Assembly (NCBI GenBank): GCA_950295325.1
Contig: OX485807.1
Span: 14,971,001 to 15,035,000, forward strand
DNA length: 64,000 bases
Direction: 5' to 3'
Source of the DNA: Polytrichum commune
Lineage: Eukaryota > Streptophyta > Polytrichopsida > Polytrichales > Polytrichaceae
A program made the translations under genes and the position numbers. The notes under the pieces were generated by a model. The model was not told the DNA's origin and did no database searches. It saw nothing but the letters and a program-made list of their open reading frames with translations. Positions 11,256-24,025 of the stretch are shown here, one piece after another. Each line of letters begins with the position of its first letter. The first letter of the stretch is position 1.

Positions 11256-12109
11256 GGATTGGCGTTTACCTAGGCTTTGCATAAGTGATCGACGTTAACG
11301 CAACTATGGTATCCTAGCCTATGATTGAGAGTTACACATATCATAGTAGAGGTGCCTATCAGGACCCCATCAACAATTTATAGGGTACCAAAATTTCGAT
11401 AAGGCTGAGACTGAATTTCAATCAAGCCGGGACTGGATTTTGATCGAACCGCAACCAATAGTGCCATGACACAATATCATGGTTTAGAGTGCCAAAGTGA
11501 GGAGGAATGATCATTGAAATGAGCAGCTATGGCAAACTCTAGACATTGGTAATACGTTCGGGCCAACTTTTGGTTTAAGAAATTCACAACAATTTCGATT
11601 TCAAGAATAAAATTACTGAAAATTTTGCAATCCTCCTCCTGATTATTATCTTCCTACACATGAAAAATTTACACCGCATCATACTTCTTCAGATCCGGCA
11701 CATAAATCTCCCAAGTGAACGGTTATGGGCGCCTCTACTCTCATACAATCCGCCTTTTGTTGGGAAAATATCATTCTCCAGTCTTCAATACTTAGCTCAA
11801 TTTTATCAATGAGCCTTACAACGTTTGGTAGCTCAGCAGCAGTGTACAATAATTTATTTTTTATTTTATTTTATTTGGGGGGGGGGGGGGTAAGCTTGTC
11901 ATCTCTTAATAATATGTACGATGAAATGTTCAATTCTTTGTGTTCATACTGCAGGGACCTCAGTTAGTATTTGGCTGTGCAACTCCTGTACCATGGGAGG
12001 TTGGAAAAGCCTTGTGGAGTCTCTAGTGCCTAGTACGTACGGTATGTAAGGTAGAGGGTGCTTAAACTAATACTTTAAGATATTGCACATACATACGGCT
12101 ATGTGGTTG

Positions 12110-12145
<36 letters not shown>
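12110..12145. repeat. (AT)n microsatellite
   Basis: About 34 bp of uninterrupted alternating AT. Confidence 0.9.
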
Positions 12146-12147
<2 letters not shown>

Positions 12148-12689
12148 CGCCTTTGGGCAAAAACATAGGTATATAAAAGATGAAGGGAATATTTTTAGCC
12201 TCAATTGAATATTTGATGAATATTTAAAGTCAAAACCGTTACCTTCCTTAAACCAATCCTTAGGCCATGTCTATGACAACCTTGCATATGATAAGACCCC
12301 CACATTCATTGTCTAGAACCAACACAATATAGTTGGGTACTAGACCCAAGCTAGATCAAAGCCTAAACATGGTCACCTCCATGATCCCACCCGGTTCAGT
12401 TGTAGAATCATCCTCTTGCATCCCGGGTACCAAGCCCCTTGATGCCTTGAACCAATCCCCTTTGTATCCATAATCAACCCCTTTGGTTTTGTGGGCCTAC
12501 CTTCTTGGCTTCGTGGGCTTGGACACCCCCCCCCCCCCGCGTGAATGGAATGGCTAGAATAGCTATTTCTACCTTGAATTGACTCAAGATAAAGTGGAGG
12601 TCGGTTTGCGGTGGTGTCAGTAATGGCACCTAAACATGTCACTCCATAGACCTGGACACTCAATGAACTTGGGGAAACAGTTCAAGATA

Positions 12690-13022
12690 CACTAATAGAA
12701 AACATTGTGAAAAAGAACCGCAGTTGTTTTCCCATTGCGGTTCTTTTGACCACTGTGATTTACGGTCGCTAAACGACTGCATATTTTCCTTTTTTGTTTT
12801 GCGACTACAATTCCAGAAATTTCGGGGCGTGTAATACACCGTTAAAAATGTATTTCCAAGACCTTTTCAACAGTATATCACAAGGCCCCAAATTCTTAAA
12901 ATTTCAGTTGGTAAACCAAAAAAACAAATGTGCAATCATTTAGCAACCGCAGATCAAGGTGGTCAAAAGAACCGCAATGGGAAAACGACTGCGGTTCTTT
13001 TTCACAATGTTTTCTACTAGTG
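12690..13022 (+). mobile_element. Miniature CACTA (En/Spm-type) element, 333 bp
   Basis: It begins CACTAATAGAAAACATTGTG and ends CACAATGTTTTCTACTAGTG, with inverted repeats that continue for about 64 bp (AAAAGAACCGCA and TGCGGTTCTTTT blocks). It is flanked by the 3-bp duplication ATA (12687-12689 and 13023-13025), the size expected for CACTA elements. There is no coding sequence, so it must have been moved by a transposase in trans. The long well-matched arms suggest a fairly young insertion. Confidence 0.9.
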
Positions 13023-13371
13023 ATAGTAGAGTGTTGATGACTGGGAGACGTTTATGGGTGTTGCTTGTGGGTGGGGTGTTGGTTTTAGCACTCTCTATCG
13101 TGATGCTAATTCAGTTGTCTCCAACCCTGTGGGATGATGATCAAGCTGTATGAAGTATCAGCAAACAACCAATTGGAGGAGAAGAGCAATACACCAAAAA
13201 TGGGACTCATCGGCTTTGTCATCAGCAAGGTGTTATTAGCCTCCAGTGAAAGTGAAGTTGTTTTGTGAGCCAAAGAGGCAAAGTAGGGTAGCAGACGAAT
13301 TTCAACCTAATACAAGCTTTGTTCGACAGCTAAATGAGGTGTTGGCCAAATTAGCATTCTCTACTTTATAC

Positions 13372-13600
13372 CAGTGATCGGGGAGATTTTTGGGCATAAT
13401 CGGTTGAGATCCTAGTGTTTGCAAGTCCTACCAGTTACATGTTGACATCCTTCGGTTTTCCTTTATTAAATTGGGGTATATTCTTCTATAAATTCCTCTA
13501 AAACGATTGGTAATTTTCCTGCCATCTTGAACGTCAACCGGTTATTTCTCAAACTCAACCGGTTCATTTAGAAGTAACTGCCGGTTCTTCCCGATCATTG
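13372..13600 (-). mobile_element. MITE family C, full-length copy (229 bp)
   Basis: The ends CAGTGATCGGGGAGA and TTCTTCCCGATCATTG are inverted. The body is the reverse complement of 52393-52618, for example AACTCAACCGGTTCAT. Flanks CTTTATAC (left) and CTTTTATAC (right) resemble an imperfect 8-9-bp target duplication. Confidence 0.7.
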
Positions 13601-16600
13601 CTTTTATACACTTCCAAGTTCTGGGAGCAACATGATTGTTGATAGGGAGAACCTCTCTCTTGCCACGACCCCACAAGGCCTACGTTTTTAAGATTTCATT
13701 TCCCATGAGCTTTTTGCTACTCGACATGGGCATGTTTGGATCAATACCAGAGGTAGGCGTTTCAGACTGGGAAAAAGAAAAATGAAAGAAATGTCAGTGT
13801 AATTTTTTATAATTGATGTCCGATAACCGTTCACCAAATTTCTACCCAATGACCTGACCGAATGTTCTGGACAACTTACAAAATGTTATGATAGATAGAT
13901 AGATAAATAGATAGATACAGAACCCTAAAGAGAAGGATCCTATTTCCGTCAACAATATAGCCAACCGGCACCATGTACAAGCATGTTGGAAGCCATTTGA
14001 TGCTACAATGCCACCTTTAACTTAATCCATGAGAGCCATAGGATCCAAAGGCTTTTGCCCGCCTTCCTTCCTCCACCGTCAAAGTTAGACCACCCTAGCA
14101 AGGCTTCACCAATCAACCTTAACGTTGTGTGCCTCCATCACCCACTTGTGCTCTAGTTTTGCTCTCATTCATTGCCATCAACTTTGCATACTCCAGTCTT
14201 GCGAAATTTTTTCTAACTCATTGGACTTGCACTCTTCCTATTCTGGGGGGGGGGGGGGTCATTCCCTCTTATATTAATGCATACACATGCACTCAGGACC
14301 TGTTTATCAGGGGGGGTATTTTACCTTATTAATAATAATAATTTTTTTGGGGGAATCATTTGAAAATACCCTATTTTGCTTATAATGCCAAAGAAAATTG
14401 GAAAGAAGATTGCAATTTAAATAACGCACTGAAATTTTCCCTCCTGGCATGTAGGTAGAGAACATTAACTCCACGTTGGATACGTTGGTTCAGTATCGTT
14501 CAAGCCAACCAACCTGCAAGTCATCCATCCAAGCTTTTTCAACAGAAAATTACCTCTTTTCATTCACTAGCACAAACCCTACCCTAGACCCGCTACCTTT
14601 AGTAATTGTTTCCACGTTATTTTACATGTACTTACTAAATAAAAGAGGCCATTATATGTGATGGTATTTTACATGTAAACGTGTTTCATTGTTTTAAAAC
14701 CCCCTATATTATATGTACATTTTTTTGCAAAATTTATCTACAATGAATATATTAGAACCTTATTTTTTATCGCATGTTGTTTCTACGATTTTCGCCAGTG
14801 ATCCCCTTGAGTTCCTATTGCTCTCGTTACTTGAATTGGTAACTTGAATTCAAGGGTTTCAAGGTTTGGAGTGGAAGGAGTGGCGTTGGTGGACACAATT
14901 GATTGCACCGAGTGGGATAATTGTTAGACAGTGGAGTGGTAGCTTGCATTGCCCCCCCCCCCCCCCCCACACACACACACTCACACACACATACACACAC
15001 GCTTGCTTGCTTGAATATGGTTGTTCGCCTAATATGCCCAAATGATCTCCCTATGAATAATACTAGGTATATGTTCTTGCCTCATAGCCAACTCATAGCG
15101 TAGAATCTATGTTTTGAAACTTAAAGACCAACTCGAGCCAATCTCTGGAAGGTTAAAACAATTCTCCACCTTTGTGACTTCTCTCAACAATTTATAAAAT
15201 TGTGCAAGAGGAAGCTTGGAGACCTAACAAAAATCGGGTCTAGGATATCATGACATCAACCGACTTTGAAATCACCTCATGCCTTTATTATAATCAATGA
15301 TTTAATGCTCCATTTTGCATATTGAAGACACCCATGACAAGTCACTTGCAGACCATCATGCAAGGCAATAACCTAAGCAAGAGGAGCCTTATCCCTCACA
15401 AACTCCTCGAACACTACCAACATAATATGTTACCATTGTTGAAGGCAATCATGCCAGTTAAGGAATGTCTTTCTATAGTCTTAGGGAGGGTGTTATTGTA
15501 GAGGACAAGACCCTTGTGAGTTGCATGGATGACTTGTATATTCATACAATTGTAAATAGGTGAAATTTTGTGAAGTAATTGGGTTCCAAGTTAGGAGCTC
15601 ATTAGTGTTTAGTTAGTGTCACCTTTGTGTATAATATAATTATCTCTTTGAGTTATCCAAAACCCTTTCTCACTCACAATCTCATTGCATTGTTCGACAC
15701 CCATCACAAAAACAAATTTCTTGATGTTATAGGTGATGTGGTATCAAGAAAACTGATGTGATAGGGCCTAAAGAATCCTCTCCACCAACCAATACCATTG
15801 GCAATTTTTTTAAGTGGAGGTGTGAAAATTATGGATTGATCATTTCATGTGATTGTGCACTAGTTGAAGTGAGGAGTTTTCTTGATACCACAAAGGACTA
15901 TCTATTTCATCTTTACATGTGTTGGAATGTAGTTTCACATGGGATACAAGTGGATCTCAGCGAATGTGAGCATGACACGTGACAAAGTTTGAGGAGAGAT
16001 TAATGATTTTGTGTTGGAATAGAGAGCCCTTTACGGTATCCCCGAACAATTGGTTGAACACCTCCCAACTAAATTCCTCAATTGACAAGTTACTTGTAGT
16101 TAAGAACAAACACCAAAAAGACATGTGACAGTATACAATAAGCTAGTGCAGACTCAACTGAATTTGTACTAACTACGGCATCCCATGGTTATATTCTAGA
16201 GGGGCCACATGAACGAACGCACACTGCTTAATAATGTTATGATTCTTACGACAAGATTCAACTTTGTGCAAAGAAAATATCACCCATTATAAGCTCATTA
16301 ATGAACACAATTGGAAAGACCTACGCGATCATTCAAAAGAGGGAAAATGAATCTATGCTTTGGACTTTTCCTGGTTACCTTTAGGCAATCTTCGCAATTG
16401 CTGACCTCATGAAATGATTCCTGAACCCGAGATCCAAAGGTCAAAATTGTCATTGAAGTTGCCGCAAGGCCACATTACACCTACCTACAAGTGAGTAGTT
16501 ATTACCACAAATTAGTGGCTGGAGCACCCATCAAGGTACATGCCTCACCTACATACATGTGTAAGCCAGTACACTGAGGGCCACTTCAAACATGAGACTG

Positions 16601-16602
16601 AG
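13601..16602. other. Gene-free stretch with simple repeats
   Basis: It holds a GATA microsatellite (about 13890-13917), poly-G at 14245-14258, and a poly-C tract (14953-14968) running into CA repeats up to about 15000. A fragment at 16170-16240 resembles the repeat unit of 55.5-56.2 kb. I see no credible coding sequence. Confidence 0.4.
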
Positions 16603-17213
16603 AGCCCGTGACCATTACACTTCGAGCACTCTCATTGGTGGGAAAGACGGAGCCGGTCCAAGTTCGCTTCACACTACGCTTGAGGGACCAACGGAGTACG
16701 TGAATGCAAGATGGACGGAAAGTTTACATAAATTCCTACATGACATTGAATGGATCATGTTTTATGGTCACTTGGACTATTTTCAAAAACCACCTCTTGG
16801 AGATAGCCCGTGACCATTACACTTTGAGCACTCTCATTGGTGGGAAAGACGGAGCCGGTCCAAGTTCACTCCATACCGCGCTTGAGGGACCAATGGAGTA
16901 CGTGAATGCAAGATGGACGGAAAGTCTACATGGATTCCTACATGACATCGAATGGATGGATCACGTTTCATGGTCACTTGGATTATTTTCAAAAACCACC
17001 TTTTGGAGATAGCCCGTGACCATTACACTTCGAGCACTCTCATTGGTGGGAAAAGGCGGAGTTGGTCCAAGTTCGCTTCACATTGCACTTGAGGGACCAA
17101 CGGAGTACGTGAATGCAAGATGGATGTAACGTCTACATGGATTCCTACATGACATCGAATGGATCATGTTTCACGTTCACTTGGACTATTTTCAAAAACC
17201 ACCTCTTGGAGAT
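16603..17213 (+). repeat. Three tandem copies of a 202-206-bp repeat
   Basis: The phrase AGCCCGTGACCATTACACTT starts at 16603, 16805 and 17011, and each unit ends CACCTCTTGGAGAT or a close variant. Units differ by scattered substitutions and a 4-bp insertion (GGAT duplicated in unit 2). ORFs across the array are by-products of the repeat, not genes. Confidence 0.85.
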
Positions 17214-17390
17214 AGACCTAACGCAAAACCATCGGGAGACCGTGGCACTCCGAACGCTCACAACTATTGGATTATTCTATATTATCATGTGTGACGACCC
17301 GCGTGAATAGAAATCCATTGAAATAGCATTTGGTTGAGGGCCCAGTCACATATGACTTCACACTACACCTAAGGGTCCATGACCGCACTA

Positions 17391-17810
17391 AGGTAGAAAT
17401 ACCATAACCTGTTAACCACCCTCTAGCCGTGCACTAGACCGCCGTCATAATGGTGAAGTGCCATTTCTAAAACCGATCATGGCTCGGCGGCAACTTCAAT
17501 GTGTGTACACTTAGCGTAGCCAATGGGAGTCAAATGTTAATGTACTCATGAGGTAACCAATTTAGGCGATGTTCTGCATGGAAATGCGGATTACCGTGTT
17601 TAATGTAGGAAGAATCTATTGAACGAGTAGGGGTTTGGACAACTTTCCACTTTGAAAAATTGTAGCATTTTTTGTATAAGGCAGAAAAATATGAAACAAC
17701 TTGCATTCTTCATGAATCCTTCTCGTCTATCTTGGAACTTATCTCATGATTCTCAGACCGGATCTTCAATGCGAATCACCTTATTTTCACGGGTTATGGT
17801 ATTTCTACCT
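17391..17810 (+). mobile_element. MITE family A, copy 2
   Basis: It begins AGGTAGAAATACCATAACC and ends TTATGGTATTTCTACCT, flanked by TA at 17389-17390 and 17811-17812. It aligns over its whole length with 3676-4099. Confidence 0.85.
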
Positions 17811-18154
17811 TACATGATTTTTGGAAGTGTCTTGGGACGGCCTTTGGACACTTTCTTTTGGGCTCTCACAATCTCCTTGGTCACGGCTCTTGGTCCTAGC
17901 TTGCTATGCATTGGGGTTGGGACACAAGCTTGGAAGTTATTAATGTGAGTGCGAAGCCAACTGACAGGTGGCCATAAAGGCTCCACCGGCCCTCTTCACT
18001 GCCAACTCCACTGCACCTAGCGGCCGGCGCCGCAGTTAGTTAGGTGCCGTCCTTCATTATTGTGCTTCCCACTCTTCAATCTCCCTTGCCTGACCCAACA
18101 TGCATCACACCTGAATATATGTGTATGTGTGCTTATTTGTTTGCATTCGCAAGA

Positions 18155-19550
18155 CATCACTCGCAGTGGCCCCCCAAGTTCCTGTTGTGGCTGAACCCAG
18201 TGGTTGTTGAAGCGGTGGAGTAGTCGATCCAAGCACGGTGCGGTGCTGTGACCTGTATGTATACATTTCTGGAAGCTGTTGTGTTGGATGTCCTCTTGCT
18301 TATGTGAGGAATTAGGTAGTCGGGGGGATGTAATGTGGGTTTTATTGGATGCTCACAAAGAACTACACGTTATGGCTTAGTAGCGGGGATATGATCAGAT
18401 ATGTATAGACAATATATCTCTGCTCACTTTTGTCCTCACATGCAATCACTCGCAGTAGCCCCTTCCATCCTGCAGCTGGAAAGGTGAGGGTTTCGATAGT
18501 AGTGAAAGGTTGTGGAAGCACCGGAGTAGTCAATCCAAGCGGTGTGCATTGTGCATTGTGAATGCTGTGAGCTGTATGTATACATTTCTCGAAATTGTGT
18601 GGCCTTCGTGCTTCTGTAGAGATTTGCTTTTACTGTTGGATGTTCGAGCTTCTTTATGATGGGATTCAGATAGTCGGGGGATGTGATGTGCATTTGTGAA
18701 TGCTCACGGAGAACTAGACTTATGGCTTAGTACTGGGGATATCATCAGACATTATGTATAGATAATGTATGTCTACTCACATATATCCTCACTTGGAATC
18801 ACCCGCAGTAGCCCTTTCATTTTTTAGCCGGTAAGAGAAGGTTCGATAGTAGTGAAAGTTAGTTGAAGCATTGGAGTAGTCGATCCAAGCGGTGTATTGT
18901 ACAGTGGGTATATACATTTCTCGAGGGATCCGCTGTAATGCTGAATGTCTTTTCTTCACGTGAGGAATAAACCCTGGGAAGCTGTGCTTTTTTTTGCTGC
19001 ATCAGTTGTCGAAGTCTCATGGAGACTTATGGCTCACCCGTGATGCGATCAGACATATAGGGAAAATGCGTTCGCATGTATCCCCATGCAATCGCTTACA
19101 GTGACCCTGCGTCTTCCATCACGTAAACTGCAGCTGGAAAAAGGTGGTCTAGTTGTCCTGAACCTGCAATTCAATCAAGGCCTGTGTATGCTTTGACCTG
19201 TGCGTATACATCGCTTGAATTTGAGTCCCGAAATGTATAGAGTTGGTATGTTAGATGGATGTCTTCTCCGTGTTTGAGAAATTAGACAGCCGGATGTAGT
19301 GTGTTCAGCCCGCAATGCGTTTGCTGAATGCTCAAAAGAGAACCATATTATGGCTTACTTCCGATCAGATATGTTTGGAAAATGTGTCTGCTCACATGCC
19401 AGCACTTGCAGCGACCCCTGCTCTGTCATCCGGGAAAAGATGGACTAGTAGTTCAGCAGCCGTAGTTCAATCAAGGCTGTGCATGCAGTGGTTGTGTATG
19501 CATTGCCTGCTTACATCTGGACATTCCTTTGGGATTCTAAGCTGGGCTGC
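18155..19550 (+). repeat. Five-unit degenerate tandem array (about 290-350 bp period) upstream of the acyltransferase
   Basis: A landmark (A)ATCACTCGCAGTAGCCCC or variant occurs at about 18155, 18443, 18796, 19089 and 19399. Each unit keeps the same order of blocks: the landmark, TCGATCCAAGCGGTG, CTGTATGTATACATTTCTCG, GAGGAATTAGGTAGTCGG, AACTAGACTTATGGCTTAGT and GATCAGACAT. Units have diverged by substitutions and indels. No unit encodes a conserved ORF. The array ends about 360 bp before the gene start, so it could be promoter-proximal or hold short transcribed units. I could not match it to snRNA, snoRNA or 5S sequences. Confidence 0.7.
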
Positions 19551-19911
19551 GTCAAACAGTTTCGCTACGATGTATTTACTCTCTGTGATTAAGAATGGGA
19601 AGGGATGTCTGATGTGTCTGTACATAGCTCGAATTGTAAAAAAATTTAGATTTGAGCACAACAACAAAGGTTCAGTGCTCAAATTGAGTATGAAGAGCAG
19701 TTTTTTCGCTCGGTCAGTAGGCTAAGGTTACACATCTTTTGCAATTTTTTTGGCTTTTTTGTGATACAAGGAAACTCAGATGTTCGTGTCTCATCCTGCA
19801 TCTTTCCAAAGGTTGAGGAAATATCTTAATATGGCTTCTAATGCCTGTAGGTTTGAGTACAACCACGAAGTTCCAGCTAGTGCCAGGAGTGATTAATTGA
19901 GCACAAGGAGT

Positions 19912-22472
19912 ATGGCTCCAGTTGAAGGTTCCGGGGATGTTACAACCAGGTCAATGGGCACATCGGAGGACAACTGGATGAAGGCCACAGCTCTGGGAAC
20001 CGGCATAGCTGTGCACGTTGCCGCCCTACGTCGCATTGTAGAGCGTGGGCAGGTTGCGCAGGCATGTGGTGAGGTTATGGAACAGCATTCACTCTTGAGG
20101 TCTCAGGCAGTGCACAATGCGAAGGGCAAGTTCGCGTTCGCAGTCAAGACCGGGCCTGTAGCCCCTGAGGTTATGGAACTGCCATGGCCAAGCACTGACG
20201 GAATTATTCCTGCGTCTGGTAACATTGTGGTTCCTGGTGACGAGGATGGCCTTGGAGCGGCCTTGAACAAAGTGATCGTTGATGAGATGAACATGCCCTT
20301 CGTCAATTCGGAGAAGAAGACCAGCCCTCCCTTGGATCTATTCCAGGTATGAACTTGTCCAGTTTTTACTCTTGATGTCATTCACTCATCAAGCGATTAC
20401 TTAGAGTGTGGCACCGACAGCCCACGATGGGTATTGATCTTGGAACTATGACTTTCTGAGATATATCGATCTTGGAGCTTACGATATGTATCCGTCTTTC
20501 ATAGTTAAGGGTGACAAATCATTCTTCCTCTTTGATGGCAGGTTCACATGTATACAGAATCATCACGCAACCTGAGTATTATTGTCTTGCGCTTCCACAG
20601 CGGAGGACTCGACAAGCCATCCGCCTCTATAGTTATGCAGCAGTTCTTGGAGGCGTTGAATGCTATCGTGGACGGTCAGACCGCCTGTTTCCAAGACAAC
20701 GCGGGAAAATACGCCATTCTACCTTGCATTGAGGACCTCGTTCCGAAGGGAAAAGCATCCAAGAACATATTCCAGAAGGGAATGGACACCGTCGGATATG
20801 CCTTGAGTGTGAACAAGTACTCTCTACTGCCATTTGAGCCGACCTACTCGGAGAAGAAGAAAGAGCCTTTCAAGTCCGACATTGTCACCTACACCCTTGG
20901 CAAAGCAGGTACCTCGGCATTATGATTCCTTCTTCTTGCAAGTACAATGGCATCATTAATTCACACATTCGTACTAGACCATGCGTTTTGTGCAACGGTA
21001 CCGCACAGATGATGAGCCCTACTCTGCCCGTAATTGTCTCACCATCAACGAGGTTTGTTGGTTGAAAGTACTTCATGCAATTCCCAGTCTCGTCCGGATA
21101 CGAATTGATGTTGTGCTTGGGTTTGACGAATTTATGTACCCCTGCGTCAATGTCAATTGTGGACGACGTCCTTAGAGCCCTATGCAACGATCCTCGTGGT
21201 AGATAGAAATGGTGATGCGCATGAAAACATACAACGACCCGGGTATATTTCCATAGAGTCGGGGTGAACATTATTCTTACGTTTGTGGGGTTAATCAATT
21301 GGGGAAGTCACGGTAAAAACAAAAAAGTAAAACGACCCCGGGAAGATGTGTCAAACCGCGTCTGCAAATTATCCAAGGATGTCCACAATCCATACAAAAC
21401 TCATCTAAGATACCTCTAGGGGATAATCTCGTAAGATTTGTTTTTGTTGTTAATGGAATAGGAACCGTGGATCTGCTGGAGAAATGCAAGCAGGAGAATG
21501 TAACTCTGGCAGGAGCGCTCGCTGCCGCTTTGTTAAAGACTGCAGCCAATACGAAGGAGCTCAAAGACAAGAAGAAAGACGATTTCAGCTTCACTAGGTA
21601 AAACTGTGTAAACCGCATAATTCTGTCTAAACCTAGACCTAAACCTAGTCAGACATAACTAAACTAGGTTAATGGCTGGTAGAAGACTTCTTGGAGCAAG
21701 AGGTGAATTCTCATATTTAATTGGGGCTCGTTATTTGTCTGGTGCGACAGCTTGGTCGATTGTCGAAACTACTTCGAGCCGAAGCTTACAGGGAGTGTGA
21801 CGGGTAACTATGTTGCTGGCATTCCCCAAGCACAAGCAGTGAAAGAAGGTGTCTCATTCTGGGACCTTGCACGCAGCGTTTCCTCCAACACAGAGAAGGA
21901 GCTTTCCAAGCACAAACAATTTTCTGAGATACCAGTCCTCAACATGCTCTTCGCCCAGGTGAGTCTACCATCCTCCATCCATGAAGTTCTCACCACCTAG
22001 TATTTCATAAGCTTTATGTAATTCCTCATGTGCTAATGATGAAGTTGATATGCCTTTTTCTTATTATTCATGTAAATCCTTATGTGCCCACGATGTTGTT
22101 GATGTGCCATCCGATTAGATAATTACTCAGCTGTGCCAATGGTGTTGTTGTCACTGCGATCAGGTGTTGAAGCATCCAAACGTCACACCACAATCTTCCA
22201 TGCGAACTGCGCTCTTCTCCTTGTTCGTGGACGAAGTACCAAAGATGCAGTGGCAGGAATTGGCACAGAAGTTGAATCTCGCAACTGTCTGTGGACCGTT
22301 CCCTTCAATGCACGGAGTAGGTCCTTGCTTCGCTGTGGTTGAGAGCTTGATCGACGGCTCCGACCTTTCTCTCTCGCTCATCTACCCTCAGCCTGTCTAC
22401 TCTCGCACTCAAATTGAAGCTGTCGTGAGCTCTGCCATGGAGCATCTGAATGCCGCTGCCAAGGCACTTTAG
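19912..22472 (+). CDS. Condensation-domain (PapA5/alcohol acetyltransferase-like) acyltransferase, five exons
   Basis: Proposed exons are 19912-20346, 20542-20908, 21462-21597, 21751-21958 and 22164-22472, with GT-AG introns whose phases fit, giving 484 aa. The N-terminal half has the condensation-fold pattern ending in EVMEQHSLLRSQ. The active-site region reads RFHSGGLDKPSA (H164, D169). In this superfamily the site is HHxxxDG and the second His is catalytic; here that position is Ser165 and the final Gly is Lys. Later hallmarks are present: GTVDLLEKCKQENVTLAGAL, VDCRNYFEPKLTGSVTGNY (the VxxR floor motif) and GPFPSMHGVG near the C terminus. Family members transfer acyl groups from thioesters to alcohols or amines; the substrate cannot be predicted. 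The ATG at 19912 follows an in-frame TAA at 19894. A tandem repeat array lies just upstream. The gene model is strong; activity is doubtful. Confidence 0.78.
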
Positions 22473-22545
22473 CTTAGTCAAACCAAAAGATTTCTGGGTG
22501 TTGATCCTCAGAAGCATGTTGCACATCCATTCTTGGTTTTGGCTC

Positions 22546-22893
22546 TCACCAATTTTCTTGTCGTGCATCGTAGTAGAGGTGTATATTGACGTCGTAGTTG
22601 AAGAGTTCTTCATAATTCATTAGGTTATCTTTTCGGAGCACCATTTGCTTCAGTACTCGTGTAGTCCTCAAAAGATCAGGATGTGGCATTTTGCAACAGA
22701 TGCAGTTTGGAAACTTGCAATCATTAAGCTTGTTAATGCCTCCGAAAACCTTGTCGGTGTTTTGAAATTGATTAATTTTCGATAGGAACTTAACATCAAC
22801 ACTGCAATTCTCCCCAGACCACCACATAATACTAATCTCATTCAAGAGAGATTGAAACTCTATCACCTGTTCTAACTGTATCAACAAAAACAC
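22546..22893 (-). CDS. Hypothetical 115-aa ORF, convergent with the acyltransferase
   Basis: The frame has a mixed composition with a Cys cluster (CKFPNCICCKMPHP) that could bind metal or form disulfides, then a charged tail (LKQMVLRKDNLMNYEELFN). It ends 74 bp from the acyltransferase stop on the other strand. I recognise no family. It could be one exon of a decayed gene or a chance ORF. Confidence 0.22.
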   Translation of the reverse strand: MFLLIQLEQVIEFQSLLNEISIMWWSGENCSVDVKFLSKINQFQNTDKVFGGINKLNDCKFPNCICCKMPHPDLLRTTRVLKQMVLRKDNLMNYEELFNYDVNIHLYYDARQENW

Positions 22894-24019
22894 ATTCTCA
22901 GGTAATATTGTGACGCACCATCAAAGAATCACGTACATATTGTTGCAAATCAGATCAGCACTTTTAATCCTCCCTCAGTATTGCAAGTAAGAGTACTTAC
23001 TGCAAAGAAGCCATCGTCAACATAATTCGCACTCTTTCGTGTTCAAGCATTTGGAAGTGTTTAATTATGTGACTTATAAGCGATTTCGGACACTTATATT
23101 TGAATGGTGTGGACTTAGGTGTGATCTAAAACTGGACAATAAAATGACACGTATTTAGGAAAAATTACCATGTGTGCTCAAATCATCAACTCTTGTAAGA
23201 TTCACAGTCAACATAACTTGGGGAACTATATCATCACTATAGAAGAAGATGATCTGCTAATAGATTCGACAAGTTTAAGCATATGTCGTCTGGGTTCATA
23301 TGAATGTTCTTTGCATATGAATGTTCCAGGTTATCCCATCACTGCCTACTAAACATACTGCCGTCGACTGTCGACTGTTTAGAATCTTTGGAACGGTAAT
23401 TGTGTCAAGAACTATCCATAGTCTTTTGTATAGCATATAAGCTCCAAAAATAATGAGATTGGCAATGATTTGTTTTGAGTTTGCTAATTACCACCTGCTT
23501 AGCCCCATATTGTTTGATTATTATGTGCGGCTTAGTATCATAAAGAATATCATGTAGTACATATAGGCCACATAATATGTATCATACAATTGTATATAGT
23601 TTATAAAAGATTCAAAATAGTAGGTAGTCTGGGATATTTCTAGAAGTCAATGGCAACCTATTATAAATTCTTATACCGTACATGGAAGGCATGGTCGGCA
23701 CTCCCATGTCGAATAATTATTAAAAGTTAAAACAATGAAGGTTGGCACTTTCAAAAGTAATTATTTTTAAACATGCTATTAATAGCTAACATTAATTTTT
23801 TTTCCCGGCGGCTTACTATTTTTTCTTTTGTCTACAATGTTCATTGAATGTTATGTTTTCATCCAATTTCGGCGAAAATGGTCCAATTTGGAATGATGAA
23901 TTTAATGAGCACTCTCTTTTCACTTGTGTTTCGTGCAGTGTGTAAGAAGAAGCTCTTTCTTTCTTTGTGAGTTTGGTACTCTGATTGTGGTTTAGAGTGC
24001 TCTTGGTACTTGTTTTGTT
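22894..24019. other. AT-rich spacer before the transposase
   Basis: No clear terminal inverted repeat for the following transposase could be found here. A few small palindromes occur near 23290-23330 (CATATGAATGTTC twice). The 60-codon ORF is uninformative. Confidence 0.35.
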
Positions 24020-24025
24020 GTGGCT

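Noticed and set aside
16592-17310. Three similar plus-strand ORFs
   Set aside because: They follow the tandem repeat and shift frame between units; no conserved protein is maintained.
18155-19550. Tandem snRNA, snoRNA or 5S gene cluster
   Set aside because: I found no recognisable snRNA, 5S or paired C/D box sequences and no standard plant USE/TATA arrangement in the units.
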